Source: Gammaproteobacteria bacterium
GTDB taxonomy: Bacteria; Pseudomonadota; Gammaproteobacteria; DSM-26407
Assembly: GCA_028694565.1 (NCBI GenBank)
Contig: JAQVKR010000034.1
Location: forward strand, 1-11,944
Length of the DNA stretch: 11,944 nt
Direction of reading: 5' to 3'
Shown: positions 1 through 6,840 of the stretch, in pieces
Position numbering within the stretch: position 1 is the stretch's first letter
Layout of the letters: each line of letters begins with the position of its first letter
Notes under the pieces: generated by a model
What the model was told of the DNA's origin: nothing
The model's input: the letters and a program-made list of their open reading frames with translations, nothing else
The model's database searches: none
Program-made: the position numbers and the translations under genes

Positions 1-126
1 GCCCAGCAACAGGCCCACCAGCGGGTAGAGGGGCACGGCGGCGGCCCGCTCGCCGGGACTCCCCGGCCAGGGCGCCCGGACCGGGAGCCGGGTCAGGAAC
101 TGCAGCGCCAGCAGCAGCCGCCCCAT
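1..126 (-). CDS. cobS: Adenosylcobinamide-GDP ribazoletransferase (cobalamin synthase), N-terminal part only
   Basis: CobS is an integral membrane enzyme that joins adenosylcobinamide-GDP to alpha-ribazole (or its 5'-phosphate) to complete the lower loop of cobalamin. Only the first 42 residues lie in the window. They begin [16 protein letters not shown] and continue through ERAAAVPLYPLVGLLLG, the characteristic CobS N-terminus: an LQFLTRLPV-type start, then a short loop, then the first membrane helix with PLYPLVG. The ATG overlaps the stop of the upstream phosphatase gene by one base (TGATG), implying translational coupling. The rest of the gene runs off the left edge. The identification rests on motif and operon context, which agree. 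Confidence 0.88.
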   Translation of the reverse strand, partial: MGRLLLALQFLTRLPVRAPWPGSPGERAAAVPLYPLVGLLLG

Positions 127-734
127 CACGGGCGCCCGCCGTGGAACACCACCCGCGGCAGCCCGCCGCTGACCCGCACCCGGCTGAGCCAGGCGTAGGG
201 CACCTCGAGCCGGAACAGGTGGGAGAGCGGCGCCCCCAGCACCCCGCCCAGCAGAACCCGGATGACGCCGCCGTGGGTCACCAGCAGCAGGTGCCGCTCC
301 CCATGCCGCTCGAGCAGCTCGGACCAGGCCGCGAGCACCCGATCGCGGAATGCCTCGATGGATTCGCCGCCGGGCGCCGGATGGCGAACGGGATCGGTCC
401 AGAAGCCCATCACGCCGTCCGGGTCCTCGGCATAGAGATCGCCGGGTATGCGTCCCTCCCAGTCGCCGAACCCCACCTCCCGCAGCCGGGGCTCGATCTC
501 CACCGGCAGCCCGTGCCGCTCCCCCAGGGCCGCGGCGAAGGCCGCGCAGCGCGACAGGGGCGAGGTGACGATGAGGTCCCAGGAATTCGCTTCGCCCACC
601 GTGCCCCACATCTGCTCCCAGCCCCGGGCGCTCAGGGGATCGTCGCGCCAGCCGCGCAGGCGGGTCCCGCCCTCGGGCTCGCCGTGGCGGATGAGATCCA
701 GGGTGGTTTCCGCATCCGGCCGATCCATGGTCAC
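126..734 (-). CDS. cobC: Histidine phosphatase family protein, probable alpha-ribazole phosphatase (CobC-like)
   Basis: This is a 202-residue member of the phosphoglycerate-mutase-like histidine phosphatase superfamily. The phosphohistidine motif LIRHGEP lies at residues 14-20 (nucleophile His17), TSPLSR at 57-62, an acidic [10 protein letters not shown] stretch at 85-94 (likely proton donor Glu86), and the second histidine in VTHGGVIR at 152-159. Placement between cobT and cobS supports a role in removing the 5'-phosphate from alpha-ribazole phosphate or cobalamin phosphate. The chosen GTG start overlaps the cobT stop as GTGA; an ATG two codons downstream (728) is equally possible. The superfamily is broad, so the substrate comes from context rather than from the protein itself. 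A partial paralog lies at the far right of the window. Confidence 0.85.
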   Translation of the reverse strand: MTMDRPDAETTLDLIRHGEPEGGTRLRGWRDDPLSARGWEQMWGTVGEANSWDLIVTSPLSRCAAFAAALGERHGLPVEIEPRLREVGFGDWEGRIPGDLYAEDPDGVMGFWTDPVRHPAPGGESIEAFRDRVLAAWSELLERHGERHLLLVTHGGVIRVLLGGVLGAPLSHLFRLEVPYAWLSRVRVSGGLPRVVFHGGRP

Positions 735-1780
735 CCCCCCGCGATCCCGGCCTCGGCAAAGGTGGCCATGCCGTCGTGCAGGGCGCAGGCGAGGCGCAGC
801 AGCGGCACGGCCGCCGCCGCTCCGGTACCCTCGCCCAGCCGCATCCCCAAGTCGAGCAGCGGCCGCCCGCCCAGGGCCTCCAGCACGCGCCGGTGGCCGG
901 GCTCGGCGGAGACATGGCCGAACAGCAGCCAGGGCGCGACCTCCGGGCGTAACCGCTGCACCACCAGGGCCGCCGCGCCGGCGATGAAGCCGTCCACCAG
1001 CACCGGGATACCGCGCTGGGCGCAGGCGAGGAAGGCGCCGGCCAGGGCGGCCAGCTCGAACCCGCCGTAGCAGCGCAGGGCCTCCAGGGGCGCGCCGGCG
1101 AGGTCCCCGTGGCGCGCCAGCGCCTCCCGCAGAACGAACACCTTCCGGTCCACGCCCGCCGCATCCAGTCCCGTGCCGGGACCGGCCAGGGCCGCCGGGT
1201 CCTCCCCCAGCAGCGCGCAGGCCACCGCCGCCGCGGCCGAGGTGTTGGCGATGCCCATCTCGCCCCCGATGAACAACTGGCAGTCCGCCGCGGCGGCGCG
1301 CGCCGCCGCGGCCCGGCCGGCCTCCAGGGCGGCGCCGAGCTGGGCCGGGGTCATGGCGTCCTCGCGATGGAAGTTGGCTGTGCCGGGACCGACCCGGGCG
1401 CTCACCAGCCCGGGAAGCTCCCCCGGCGGCTCCAGGGTGCCCACGTCCACCACCTCCAGCTCCGCCCCCAGCGCCCGCGCCAGCACGCTGATCGCCGCGC
1501 CCCCGGCGGCGAAATTGCGCACCATCTGCACCGTCACCGCCTGGGGAAAGGCGGACACGCCCGAGGCGGCGATGCCGTGATCGGCGGCGAAGACCACCAT
1601 CCGCACCCGCTCCGCCGCCGGGCGCTCGCGCCCCTGCAGCGACGCCAGGCGTACCGCGATCGCTTCCAGCTCGCCGAGGGAGCCCGGCGGCTTGGTCAGC
1701 CGCGCCTGCCGGGCCCGCGCGGCGGCGGCGGCGGTCTCATCCACGGGGTGTAAGGGGGCTTCCAGCCAGGTCGCTGTCAA
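731..1780 (-). CDS. cobT: Nicotinate-nucleotide--dimethylbenzimidazole phosphoribosyltransferase
   Basis: CobT transfers phosphoribose from nicotinate mononucleotide to a lower-ligand base such as 5,6-dimethylbenzimidazole, giving alpha-ribazole 5'-phosphate for CobS. Family hallmarks are the early [13 protein letters not shown] stretch, the [18 protein letters not shown] block, the [10 protein letters not shown] motif, and near the C-terminus [12 protein letters not shown], whose Glu matches the family's catalytic glutamate. I chose a TTG start at 1780: it has a strong AAGGAG ribosome-binding site about 6 bases upstream and gives 349 residues (MTATWLEAP...), close to the family norm. The open frame extends 37 codons further to 1891, but that extra segment is low-complexity and not CobT-like. 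The stop overlaps the next gene by four bases. Confidence 0.93.
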   Translation of the reverse strand: MTATWLEAPLHPVDETAAAAARARQARLTKPPGSLGELEAIAVRLASLQGRERPAAERVRMVVFAADHGIAASGVSAFPQAVTVQMVRNFAAGGAAISVLARALGAELEVVDVGTLEPPGELPGLVSARVGPGTANFHREDAMTPAQLGAALEAGRAAAARAAAADCQLFIGGEMGIANTSAAAAVACALLGEDPAALAGPGTGLDAAGVDRKVFVLREALARHGDLAGAPLEALRCYGGFELAALAGAFLACAQRGIPVLVDGFIAGAAALVVQRLRPEVAPWLLFGHVSAEPGHRRVLEALGGRPLLDLGMRLGEGTGAAAAVPLLRLACALHDGMATFAEAGIAGG

Positions 1781-1918
1781 CGGGCTCTCCTTGGAATGAC
1801 GAGTTGCTGGTTTCGGGGAACAACCCGGCGCAGCGCGCCCCATGGGCGCCATCGAACCGGGGCGCGGGCGCGACGGGCCGGCCCCGGCCACCCCGGCCCT
1901 GGCGGCGCACGACGGACT

Positions 1919-2443
1919 TCAGGCCACCGGCGGACCCTTGAGCACCAGCGGCAGGCCGGCGGCGGTGAACACGACCCGCTCACAGCGCGCCGCCAGGGCC
2001 TGGTGCAGCCACCCCGCCTCGTCGCGGAACCGGCGCGCGAGGCCATTCGCGGGAACGATGCCGAGGCCCACCTCGTTGCTCACCAGGATCAGCCGCCCCG
2101 GGAGATCGGGCAGGATCTCCAGCAGGGCCCCGCGCTCCGCGGCCAGCCGCGCCCCGTCCTCCAGGGCCAGCAGGTTGGTCAGCCACAGGGTGAGGCAGTC
2201 CACCAGCAGGCAGCGCCCGCCGGCGGCGTGTCGGGTCAGCGCGGCGGCGAGCGCCACCGGCTCCTCCACCAGGCCCCAGTGACCGGGCCGGCGGGCCCGG
2301 TGGCGGGCGATCCGCTCGGCCATCTCCGCGTCCGCGGGCGCGGCGGTGGCGAGATAGATCACCTCCATCCCGCTCTCCAGGGCCAGCCGCTCGGCCAATG
2401 TGCTCTTGCCCGAGCGGGCCCCGCCCAGGATCAGTTCCTTCAC
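1919..2443 (-). CDS. cobU: Bifunctional adenosylcobinamide kinase / adenosylcobinamide-phosphate guanylyltransferase
   Basis: CobU phosphorylates adenosylcobinamide and then adds GMP to give adenosylcobinamide-GDP, the activated acceptor for CobS. From the proposed start the protein is 174 residues, the usual size. It opens with the P-loop LILGGARSGKS (residues 4-14). The RIARHRARRPGHW segment (44-56) contains His48, which aligns with the guanylylated histidine of Salmonella CobU. VDCLTLWLTNLL and SNEVGLGIVP are further family signatures. I used the GTG at 2443, because it sits directly before KELILGGARSGKS and has GGAG about 8 bases upstream. The frame stays open to 2581, but the added 46 residues look like translated intergenic sequence. 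It is the first cob gene on this strand and is followed by a 138-bp GC-rich spacer before cobT. Confidence 0.93.
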   Translation of the reverse strand: MKELILGGARSGKSTLAERLALESGMEVIYLATAAPADAEMAERIARHRARRPGHWGLVEEPVALAAALTRHAAGGRCLLVDCLTLWLTNLLALEDGARLAAERGALLEILPDLPGRLILVSNEVGLGIVPANGLARRFRDEAGWLHQALAARCERVVFTAAGLPLVLKGPPVA

Positions 2444-2537
2444 GCCGCCGCTCCACCGCTTGCGAAGGCGCCCATGATCGCATTCCCCGCCGCCCGGCGC
2501 ACCCCCTCCGTGCCTTCGTGGCGAAAGAAACCCGGGC

Positions 2538-2566
2538 TTGCCCCCGGCGCAGCGCTGGGCGATAGT
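2538..2566 (+). promoter_or_regulatory. Possible sigma70-type promoter for the adenosyltransferase gene
   Basis: TTGCCC (2538-2543) and GATAGT (2561-2566) are separated by exactly 17 bases, and each matches the -35/-10 consensus at 4 of 6 positions. A start site near 2573 would leave a leader of about 30 nt carrying the GGAGGAG ribosome-binding site. This is a by-eye match in GC-rich DNA, so it is tentative. Confidence 0.35.
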
Positions 2567-2604
2567 CCCTCTCCGCGGCACATCAACCCGGAGGAGCGTG
2601 TTCC

Positions 2605-3177
2605 ATGGGCTACCGGCTCTCCAAGATCTACACCCGCACCGGCGACAAGGGCACCACCGGCCTCGGCGACGGCAGCCGGGTACGCAAGGATGACCCGCGC
2701 GTGGAGGCGTACGGCACGGTGGACGAGCTCAACAGCGTCATCGGCGTGCTGCTCGCGGGCGAAGTGCCGGCCGCGGTCCGCGACTGCCTGACCGACATCC
2801 AGCACGATCTGTTCGATCTGGGAGGGGAGCTGAGCGTACCCGTGTTCGTGGCCATCGACGCGCGCTACGTCGCCTGGCTGGAGCAGGTGCTGGATCGCTT
2901 CAATGCCGGGCTGCCGCCGCTCGCGGAGTTCATCCTGCCCGGCGGCACCGCGGCCGCCGCCACCTGCCACCTGGCCCGCACCGTCTGCCGCCGCGCCGAG
3001 CGCCTGGCGGCGGGGCTGGCGCCGGAGGCCGGCATCAACCCGGAGGCGCTCGCCTACCTCAACCGCCTCTCGGACCTGCTGTTCGTGCTGTCCCGGACGC
3101 TCAACGCCGCGGCGGGCGTGCCCGACGTCCTGTGGAAGAAGAACCGGCGCCGGGACGCCGGGCACGGCGACGGCTGA
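2605..3177 (+). CDS. PduO-type cob(I)yrinic acid a,c-diamide / cob(I)alamin adenosyltransferase
   Basis: This 190-residue protein transfers the 5'-deoxyadenosyl group of ATP to the reduced cobalt of a corrinoid, making the coenzyme form used by the adjacent nucleotide-loop enzymes. PduO-family marks are the N-terminal YTRTGDKGTTGLGDG (residues 9-23) with the following DDPRVEAYGTVDELNS (29-44), the FILPGGTAAAATCHLARTVCRRAERL region (109-134), and YLNRLSDLLFVLSR (151-164). This is the fold distinct from CobA/BtuR, so I leave the symbol blank because naming differs (pduO, cobO, yvqK). The ATG is preceded by GGAGGAG at good spacing. It is the only convincing plus-strand gene here: divergent from cobU, convergent with the NTF2-like gene, and only 3 bp from that gene's stop. 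Confidence 0.93.
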   Translation: MGYRLSKIYTRTGDKGTTGLGDGSRVRKDDPRVEAYGTVDELNSVIGVLLAGEVPAAVRDCLTDIQHDLFDLGGELSVPVFVAIDARYVAWLEQVLDRFNAGLPPLAEFILPGGTAAAATCHLARTVCRRAERLAAGLAPEAGINPEALAYLNRLSDLLFVLSRTLNAAAGVPDVLWKKNRRRDAGHGDG

Positions 3178-3180
3178 GGC

Positions 3181-3642
3181 TCACTCCTCGCGGACCACCA
3201 CCACCCGCTCCTCGAGAATCCGCCACTCCCCCGAGGCCGTCGGACCCACGACCATCTGGATGGGCTGGTAGCGATCCTGCCGGGACGAGTGCCGCATGCC
3301 GCGCACCTCCACCCGGCCGTCCGCCAGCCCGGTGAAGCTCATCTGGCTGTAGTTGATGGTGTCCGGCTCGACCTTCGCGCGGGGCAGCATCTGCCGCACC
3401 AGGTCCTTGTACCAGCGCCCTTCCAGCTGGTTCACCTTGCGCGTCCCGTCGGGCAGCAGCTGGACCCGGGTCACCATGGCATCATCGGCGTACAGCTCCA
3501 GGATGGCCGGATCATAGGCCCGCTCCAGCGCCGTGTAGTGTTCGAACAACTGCTCGGCCTGCTCCACGGACGCGGAGGCCACGGCATTCCCGCCGATGAG
3601 AAGAGACGTCAACAAGGACACCAGAAGGCTGATTCGCTGCAT
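3181..3642 (-). CDS. Secreted NTF2/SnoaL-like protein of unknown function
   Basis: The product is 153 residues from the start used here. It begins MQRISLLVSLLTSLLIGG, a basic-hydrophobic signal peptide, with a likely signal peptidase I site after ASA (residues 22-24), so the mature protein should be periplasmic. The rest (EQLFEHYTALERAYDPAIL, then a Trp/Tyr-containing middle and a C-terminal EWRILEERVVVV strand) resembles the small alpha+beta NTF2-like fold of the SnoaL/DUF4440 group. That group contains both enzymes and pure binding proteins, so no substrate can be named. The ATG at 3642 has AGGAG about 10 bases upstream. In-frame ATGs farther upstream at 3669 and 3741 would spoil the signal peptide. 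It is convergent with the adenosyltransferase gene, with no obvious functional link. Confidence 0.72.
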   Translation of the reverse strand: MQRISLLVSLLTSLLIGGNAVASASVEQAEQLFEHYTALERAYDPAILELYADDAMVTRVQLLPDGTRKVNQLEGRWYKDLVRQMLPRAKVEPDTINYSQMSFTGLADGRVEVRGMRHSSRQDRYQPIQMVVGPTASGEWRILEERVVVVREE

Positions 3643-3748
3643 CGGGATGAATCTCCTGCGGATGGGCATCAATGGCGTAGTTTGCCCCGCCGGCCGCACA
3701 AACACCTTGATCCGGCTCAAAACGGTACCGGGTGACCCCATTGCGGCG

Positions 3749-3818
3749 GCGGATCCATCCGGCCGGACGCCGTGGTGCCGATGGATCCGCGCCCGCGGTT
3801 TCCTGCGCGGATCCGCGC
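3749..3818. repeat. GGATCC-centred inverted repeats between yajG-like and NTF2-like genes
   Basis: Positions 3749-3759 and 3780-3790 are perfect 11-bp inverted repeats (GCGGATCCATC / GATGGATCCGC) separated by 20 bases. Fifteen bases further on, 3805-3818 is a perfect 14-bp palindrome with the same GCGGATCC core. In RNA from the minus strand these would form strong hairpins just after the lipoprotein gene's stop codon. No clear U-run follows directly, so a terminator role is only possible; a transcript-end or REP-like role is equally open. Confidence 0.6.
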
Positions 3819-3823
3819 CCCCC

Positions 3824-4405
3824 TCACCCGTTGCCCGCCAGGGTGGCGATGAGCCTCGGGTCCTTGAGCAGCTCCTCCAGCACGGTGGTCAGGGTGCCGT
3901 TGATGAGGCGCAGGCTCTCGGGCGAGCCGGGATTGAACAGTCCCTCCTTGTGCTGCCGCATCCGGTAGCGGACCCGGTAGGTCTCCCCGCCGTTGCGGGC
4001 GATGCCGCGCAGCTCGGCCCACACCGTCATCTCCCCGGAGACATAGCCGCGGGCGGCCTGGTACTCCAGGTGCAGAATCTCGACGCTGAGCCCCAGGGGC
4101 AGCTCCTCACCGGCGCCATGCATGGGGATGAAGCCGAGCGCCGCGATGCCCTCCCCCACCTGATCGCGGATTGAGCGGGTGAGATCGTTCTCGAGGTCGA
4201 TCCGGACCCGCTTGCCGTAGACGCTCTCGTAGCTGCCGAGCGGGGTCTCGCCGCGCCGGTCCACCACGGCCACCGCCACCGGCTGCTGCCGCCCGATCTC
4301 CGCGCGCGCGAGCTCCGGCTGCGGCTCCACGCTCACCCGCTCGGGCACCGTTCCGCACCCCGCCAGCCCCAGCGCCACCAACGCAACCGCCAGCACTCTC
4401 CTCAC
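3824..4405 (-). CDS. yajG: YajG-family lipoprotein
   Basis: This is a predicted outer-membrane lipoprotein of about 193 residues, the size of E. coli YajG. It starts with a short basic n-region and a hydrophobic stretch ending in the lipobox LAGC (Cys17 by this start). The residue after Cys is Gly, not Asp, which favours Lol-dependent sorting to the outer membrane. The mature part has a basic RVRIDLENDLTRSIRDQVGEGI helix-like segment, then a VTVWAELRGIA-like strand region and a C-terminal LLKDPRLIATL helix, consistent with the YajG family, whose molecular role is not well defined. I prefer the GTG at 4405, because AAGGAG lies 6 bases before it; the same AAGGAG directly abuts the ATG at 4411, which would leave no spacing. 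The gene stands alone on its strand, with lpdA upstream beyond a repeat element. Confidence 0.75.
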   Translation of the reverse strand: MRRVLAVALVALGLAGCGTVPERVSVEPQPELARAEIGRQQPVAVAVVDRRGETPLGSYESVYGKRVRIDLENDLTRSIRDQVGEGIAALGFIPMHGAGEELPLGLSVEILHLEYQAARGYVSGEMTVWAELRGIARNGGETYRVRYRMRQHKEGLFNPGSPESLRLINGTLTTVLEELLKDPRLIATLAGNG

Positions 4406-4436
4406 GGGCATCTCCTTCAGGGAATGAAATTCTGGA

Positions 4437-4611
4437 ATAGACAGGATTAACAGGATGTTTGAAGACGTTTCGGCCATCGATTGGGCTCATACCGCGAGAC
4501 ATCGGATGGCCACGTTTTGCCCGACACGGCCCGGCTCCGGATTCAATCTGCGTAATCTGCGGATAAACGGCGTTTGGTCTTTATCCCGTCAATCCTGTAA
4601 ATCCTGTCTAT
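4437..4611. repeat. MITE-like element with 20-bp terminal inverted repeats
   Basis: The ends, 4437-4456 and 4592-4611, are inverted copies of each other with 19 of 20 bases matching (core ACAGGATTAACAGGAT versus ATCCTGTAAATCCTGT). Each end is built from a tandem 9-bp unit (ATCCTGTNA). Inside are another 9-bp tandem, AATCTGCGTAATCTGCGG (4545-4562), and a shorter internal inverted repeat, GGCCATC (4472-4478) with GATGGCC (4505-4511). No coding frame is evident. The element ends 6 bp after the lpdA stop and begins about 30 bp upstream of the lipoprotein start. As minus-strand RNA the ends would pair into a long stem at the 3' end of the pdh operon. It looks like a small non-autonomous mobile or dispersed repeat; copy number cannot be seen here. 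Confidence 0.6.
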
Positions 4612-4617
4612 CAACAA

Positions 4618-6366
4618 TCACTTCTTCTTCGGCAGATAGAGGTCGGTGAGGGTGCCCTCGAAGGCCTCGGCGGCCATCATGACGCTCTCCGACAGGGTCG
4701 GGTGGGGATGGATGGTCAGCCCGATGTCGGCGGCATCGGCGCCCATCTCGATGGCGAGCGCCCCCTCACTGATGAGCTCGCCGGCATTGGGGCCCACCAC
4801 GCCCATGCCGATGACCCGGTGGGTCTCCTCGTCGAAGATGAGCTTGGTCATCCCCTCGTCGCGCCCCAGGCTCAGCGAGCGGCCGCTGGCGGCCCAGGGG
4901 AAGGCGCCCTTGCCCACCTTGCGCCCCTCGGCCTTGGCCTCGGTCTCGGTGACGCCCACCCAGGCCACCTCCGGGTCGGTGTAGGCCACCGAGGGGATCA
5001 CCTGGGCATCGAAACGGCTCTTCAGGCCGGCGCAGACCTCGGCGGCAATCTTGCCCTCGTGGCTCGCCTTGTGGGCCAGCATGGGATTGCCGACGATATC
5101 GCCGATGGCATGGATGTGCGCCACGTTGGTGCGCAGCTGCGCATCCACGGGGATGAAGCCCCGCTCGTCCACCCGCACGCCGGCGGCCTCGGCGCCGATC
5201 TCCCGGCCGTTGGGGGTGCGCCCCACCGCCACCAGGATGCGATCGAAGCGCTGCGGCTCCGCCGGCGCCTGGGCGCCCTCGAAGGTCACGTGCAGGCCGT
5301 CCCCGCGCGCCTCCACGGCGGTCACCTTCGTCTGCAGCCAGATGTTCTCGTAGCGCTTCTTCACCCGCCGGGCGAGGGGCGTCACCAGGTCCTTGTCGCA
5401 GCCGGGAATGAGGCTGTCCTGCAGTTCCACCACCGAGACCGCCGCGCCCAGGGCGTGATACACGGTCGCCATCTCCAGGCCGATGATGCCGCCGCCGATG
5501 ACCAGCATACGTCCCGGCACGTCCTCCAGGGCCAGCGCCCCGGTGGAGTCGATGATGCGCGGATCCTCGGGCAGGAACGGCAGCCGGACCGGGCGCGATC
5601 CGGCCGCGATGATGGCCTTGTCGAACAGGATCCGGCGCGCTCCCTCCGCGGTCTCCACCAGCAGCTGATTGGGGGCGGCGAAGCGGGCCCGCCCCTGCAC
5701 CACCGTCACCTTGCGCTGCTTCGCCAGGCCGCCGAGTCCCTTGGTGAGGCGGTCCACCACGCTCTCCTTCCAGCCGCGCAGGGCGTCCAGATCCACCTCG
5801 GGCGCGCCGAAGCGGATGCCGTGCTCGGCCATCCCGGCCGCCTCGTCGATGACCTTCGCCGCGTGCAGCAGCGCCTTGGAGGGGATGCAGCCCACGTTCA
5901 GGCACACCCCGCCCAGGCGGGCGTGGCGTTCCACCAGCACGGTCTTCAGGCCCAGGTCCGCGGCCCGGAAGGCGGCCGTGTAGCCGCCGGGGCCGGCACC
6001 CAGCACCACCACCTCGGCATGGAGGTCGCCCTCGGCGGCGGTTGCCGCCGGCTGCGGCGGGGGAGCTGCGGCCGGGGCCTTTTCCGGGGCCGCCGCGGCC
6101 ATTCCGGCAACCGCTTCGCCGCTGGCCGCTGGCTCCAGCAGCAGGACGAGGCTGCCCGTGGAGACCTTGTCGCCCACCGCGACGCGCAGCTCCCGCACCA
6201 CGCCGGCCTGCGGCGAAGGGACATCCATGGTGGCCTTGTCACTCTCCAGGGTGATGAGCGAGGTCTCCGCCTCGACCGCGTCCCCCGGCGCCACCAGCAC
6301 CTCGATCACGTCCACGCCCTCGAAATTGCCGATGTCGGGAACGCGGATTTCGACTGTCTTGCTCAT
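4618..6366 (-). CDS. lpdA: Dihydrolipoyl dehydrogenase (E3) with fused N-terminal lipoyl domain
   Basis: This is the E3 of the pyruvate dehydrogenase complex: it reoxidises dihydrolipoyl groups and passes electrons via FAD and a redox disulfide to NAD+. The 582-residue protein has a lipoyl domain (about 1-80, lipoyl-lysine Lys44 in ESDKATMD), an Ala/Pro linker (about 85-113), and a full flavoprotein disulfide reductase. Visible in the latter are the FAD-binding GAGPGG (123-128), the active disulfide in GGVCLNVGC (Cys155/Cys160), the NAD-binding GGGIIG (291-296), and the C-terminal HPHPTLSE with catalytic His555. E3 with an attached lipoyl domain is known from Neisseria and Ralstonia-type complexes. 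It is the last gene of the pdh operon, separated from aceF by the four-helix-bundle insertion. The ATG has AGGA about 10 bases upstream. Confidence 0.95.
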   Translation of the reverse strand: MSKTVEIRVPDIGNFEGVDVIEVLVAPGDAVEAETSLITLESDKATMDVPSPQAGVVRELRVAVGDKVSTGSLVLLLEPAASGEAVAGMAAAAPEKAPAAAPPPQPAATAAEGDLHAEVVVLGAGPGGYTAAFRAADLGLKTVLVERHARLGGVCLNVGCIPSKALLHAAKVIDEAAGMAEHGIRFGAPEVDLDALRGWKESVVDRLTKGLGGLAKQRKVTVVQGRARFAAPNQLLVETAEGARRILFDKAIIAAGSRPVRLPFLPEDPRIIDSTGALALEDVPGRMLVIGGGIIGLEMATVYHALGAAVSVVELQDSLIPGCDKDLVTPLARRVKKRYENIWLQTKVTAVEARGDGLHVTFEGAQAPAEPQRFDRILVAVGRTPNGREIGAEAAGVRVDERGFIPVDAQLRTNVAHIHAIGDIVGNPMLAHKASHEGKIAAEVCAGLKSRFDAQVIPSVAYTDPEVAWVGVTETEAKAEGRKVGKGAFPWAASGRSLSLGRDEGMTKLIFDEETHRVIGMGVVGPNAGELISEGALAIEMGADAADIGLTIHPHPTLSESVMMAAEAFEGTLTDLYLPKKK

Positions 6367-6421
6367 TCGGCTTTGTTCCTGTCATTGGGTTGGCGTGAAT
6401 GCCGTGGAAACTCAAATCGCT

Positions 6422-6450
6422 GTGATGCGTTATGGGTGATGGGTGATGGG
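6422..6450 (-). repeat. Left heptamer array, inverted relative to the right array
   Basis: Four consecutive 7-bp units read GTGATGC, GTTATGG, GTGATGG, GTGATGG (6422-6449). They are followed by G and then CTCTCA, which carries the stop codon of the four-helix-bundle gene. The unit is the reverse complement of the CCATCAC unit in the array at 6841-6889, so the two arrays form an imperfect inverted repeat around the gene. Confidence 0.8.
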
Positions 6451-6453
6451 CTC

Positions 6454-6831
6454 TCAAGAACCCGCCGAATGGGCATTCCTCAAGCCGTTCAGCAGGCGAC
6501 TAATCCGATCCAGCCTCAAGGTCAGCTCGCGAAACCTTGCTTCGTCAAGGTACCCAAGCCTCCTGGCAATCTCGAACTGGGTGTCAAGCTCGGCGATGCT
6601 TCCCCTGGCAAAGACATAAAACCTCAACGAATCGCGCTTTGATCCCCTGGCAGATCCTTCTGCGATATTGCTCGGAATGGATACTGCCGCACGCTGCATC
6701 TGTGAGGCCAATCCATGACGCTCAACTGCCGGAAAGGCGCGTGTCGCAGCATAGGTTGCCACCACCAGCTCCATGGATTGCTTCCACACCAGAAGTCGTT
6801 TGTGTCCATATGCGTTGCTCGTCTCATCCAT
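6454..6831 (-). CDS. Four-helix-bundle protein, 23S rRNA intervening-sequence (S23) type
   Basis: This is a 125-residue all-helical protein of the family first found as the ORF inside 23S rRNA intervening sequences, and related to the Avd accessory proteins of diversity-generating retroelements. Seen here are an early LLVWKQSMELVVATY helix (13-27), the family core FPAVERHGLASQMQRAAVSI followed by PSNIAEG (33-59), an aromatic/basic FYVFARGSIAELDTQ segment (71-85), and a final LDRISRLLNGLR helix. No catalytic residues are recognisable; family members are thought to bind nucleic acid or assemble as oligomers, but the stand-alone function is unknown. Here it sits between aceF and lpdA, co-oriented with them, and has no role in pyruvate oxidation that I can see. 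Its ribosome-binding site is weak (GGGG about 7 bases before ATG) and lies inside the inverted repeat. Its codon use is less GC-biased than its neighbours', which suggests acquisition. Confidence 0.87.
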   Translation of the reverse strand: MDETSNAYGHKRLLVWKQSMELVVATYAATRAFPAVERHGLASQMQRAAVSIPSNIAEGSARGSKRDSLRFYVFARGSIAELDTQFEIARRLGYLDEARFRELTLRLDRISRLLNGLRNAHSAGS

Positions 6832-6840
6832 GAGAGCACC

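Noticed and set aside
1781..1891. N-terminal extension of CobT to an upstream ATG
   Set aside because: The added residues are Pro/Arg/Ala-rich and unlike the family, and the TTG at 1780 has a strong ribosome-binding site.
2444..2604. Cobalamin riboswitch upstream of cobU or the adenosyltransferase gene
   Set aside because: No B12-box-like or GCCACTG-like conserved element is visible on either strand, and the region is short for that RNA.
4702..6642. Long plus-strand open frame (646 codons) opposite lpdA
   Set aside because: The composition is typical of antisense in high-GC DNA, with no family resemblance; lpdA on the other strand is intact.
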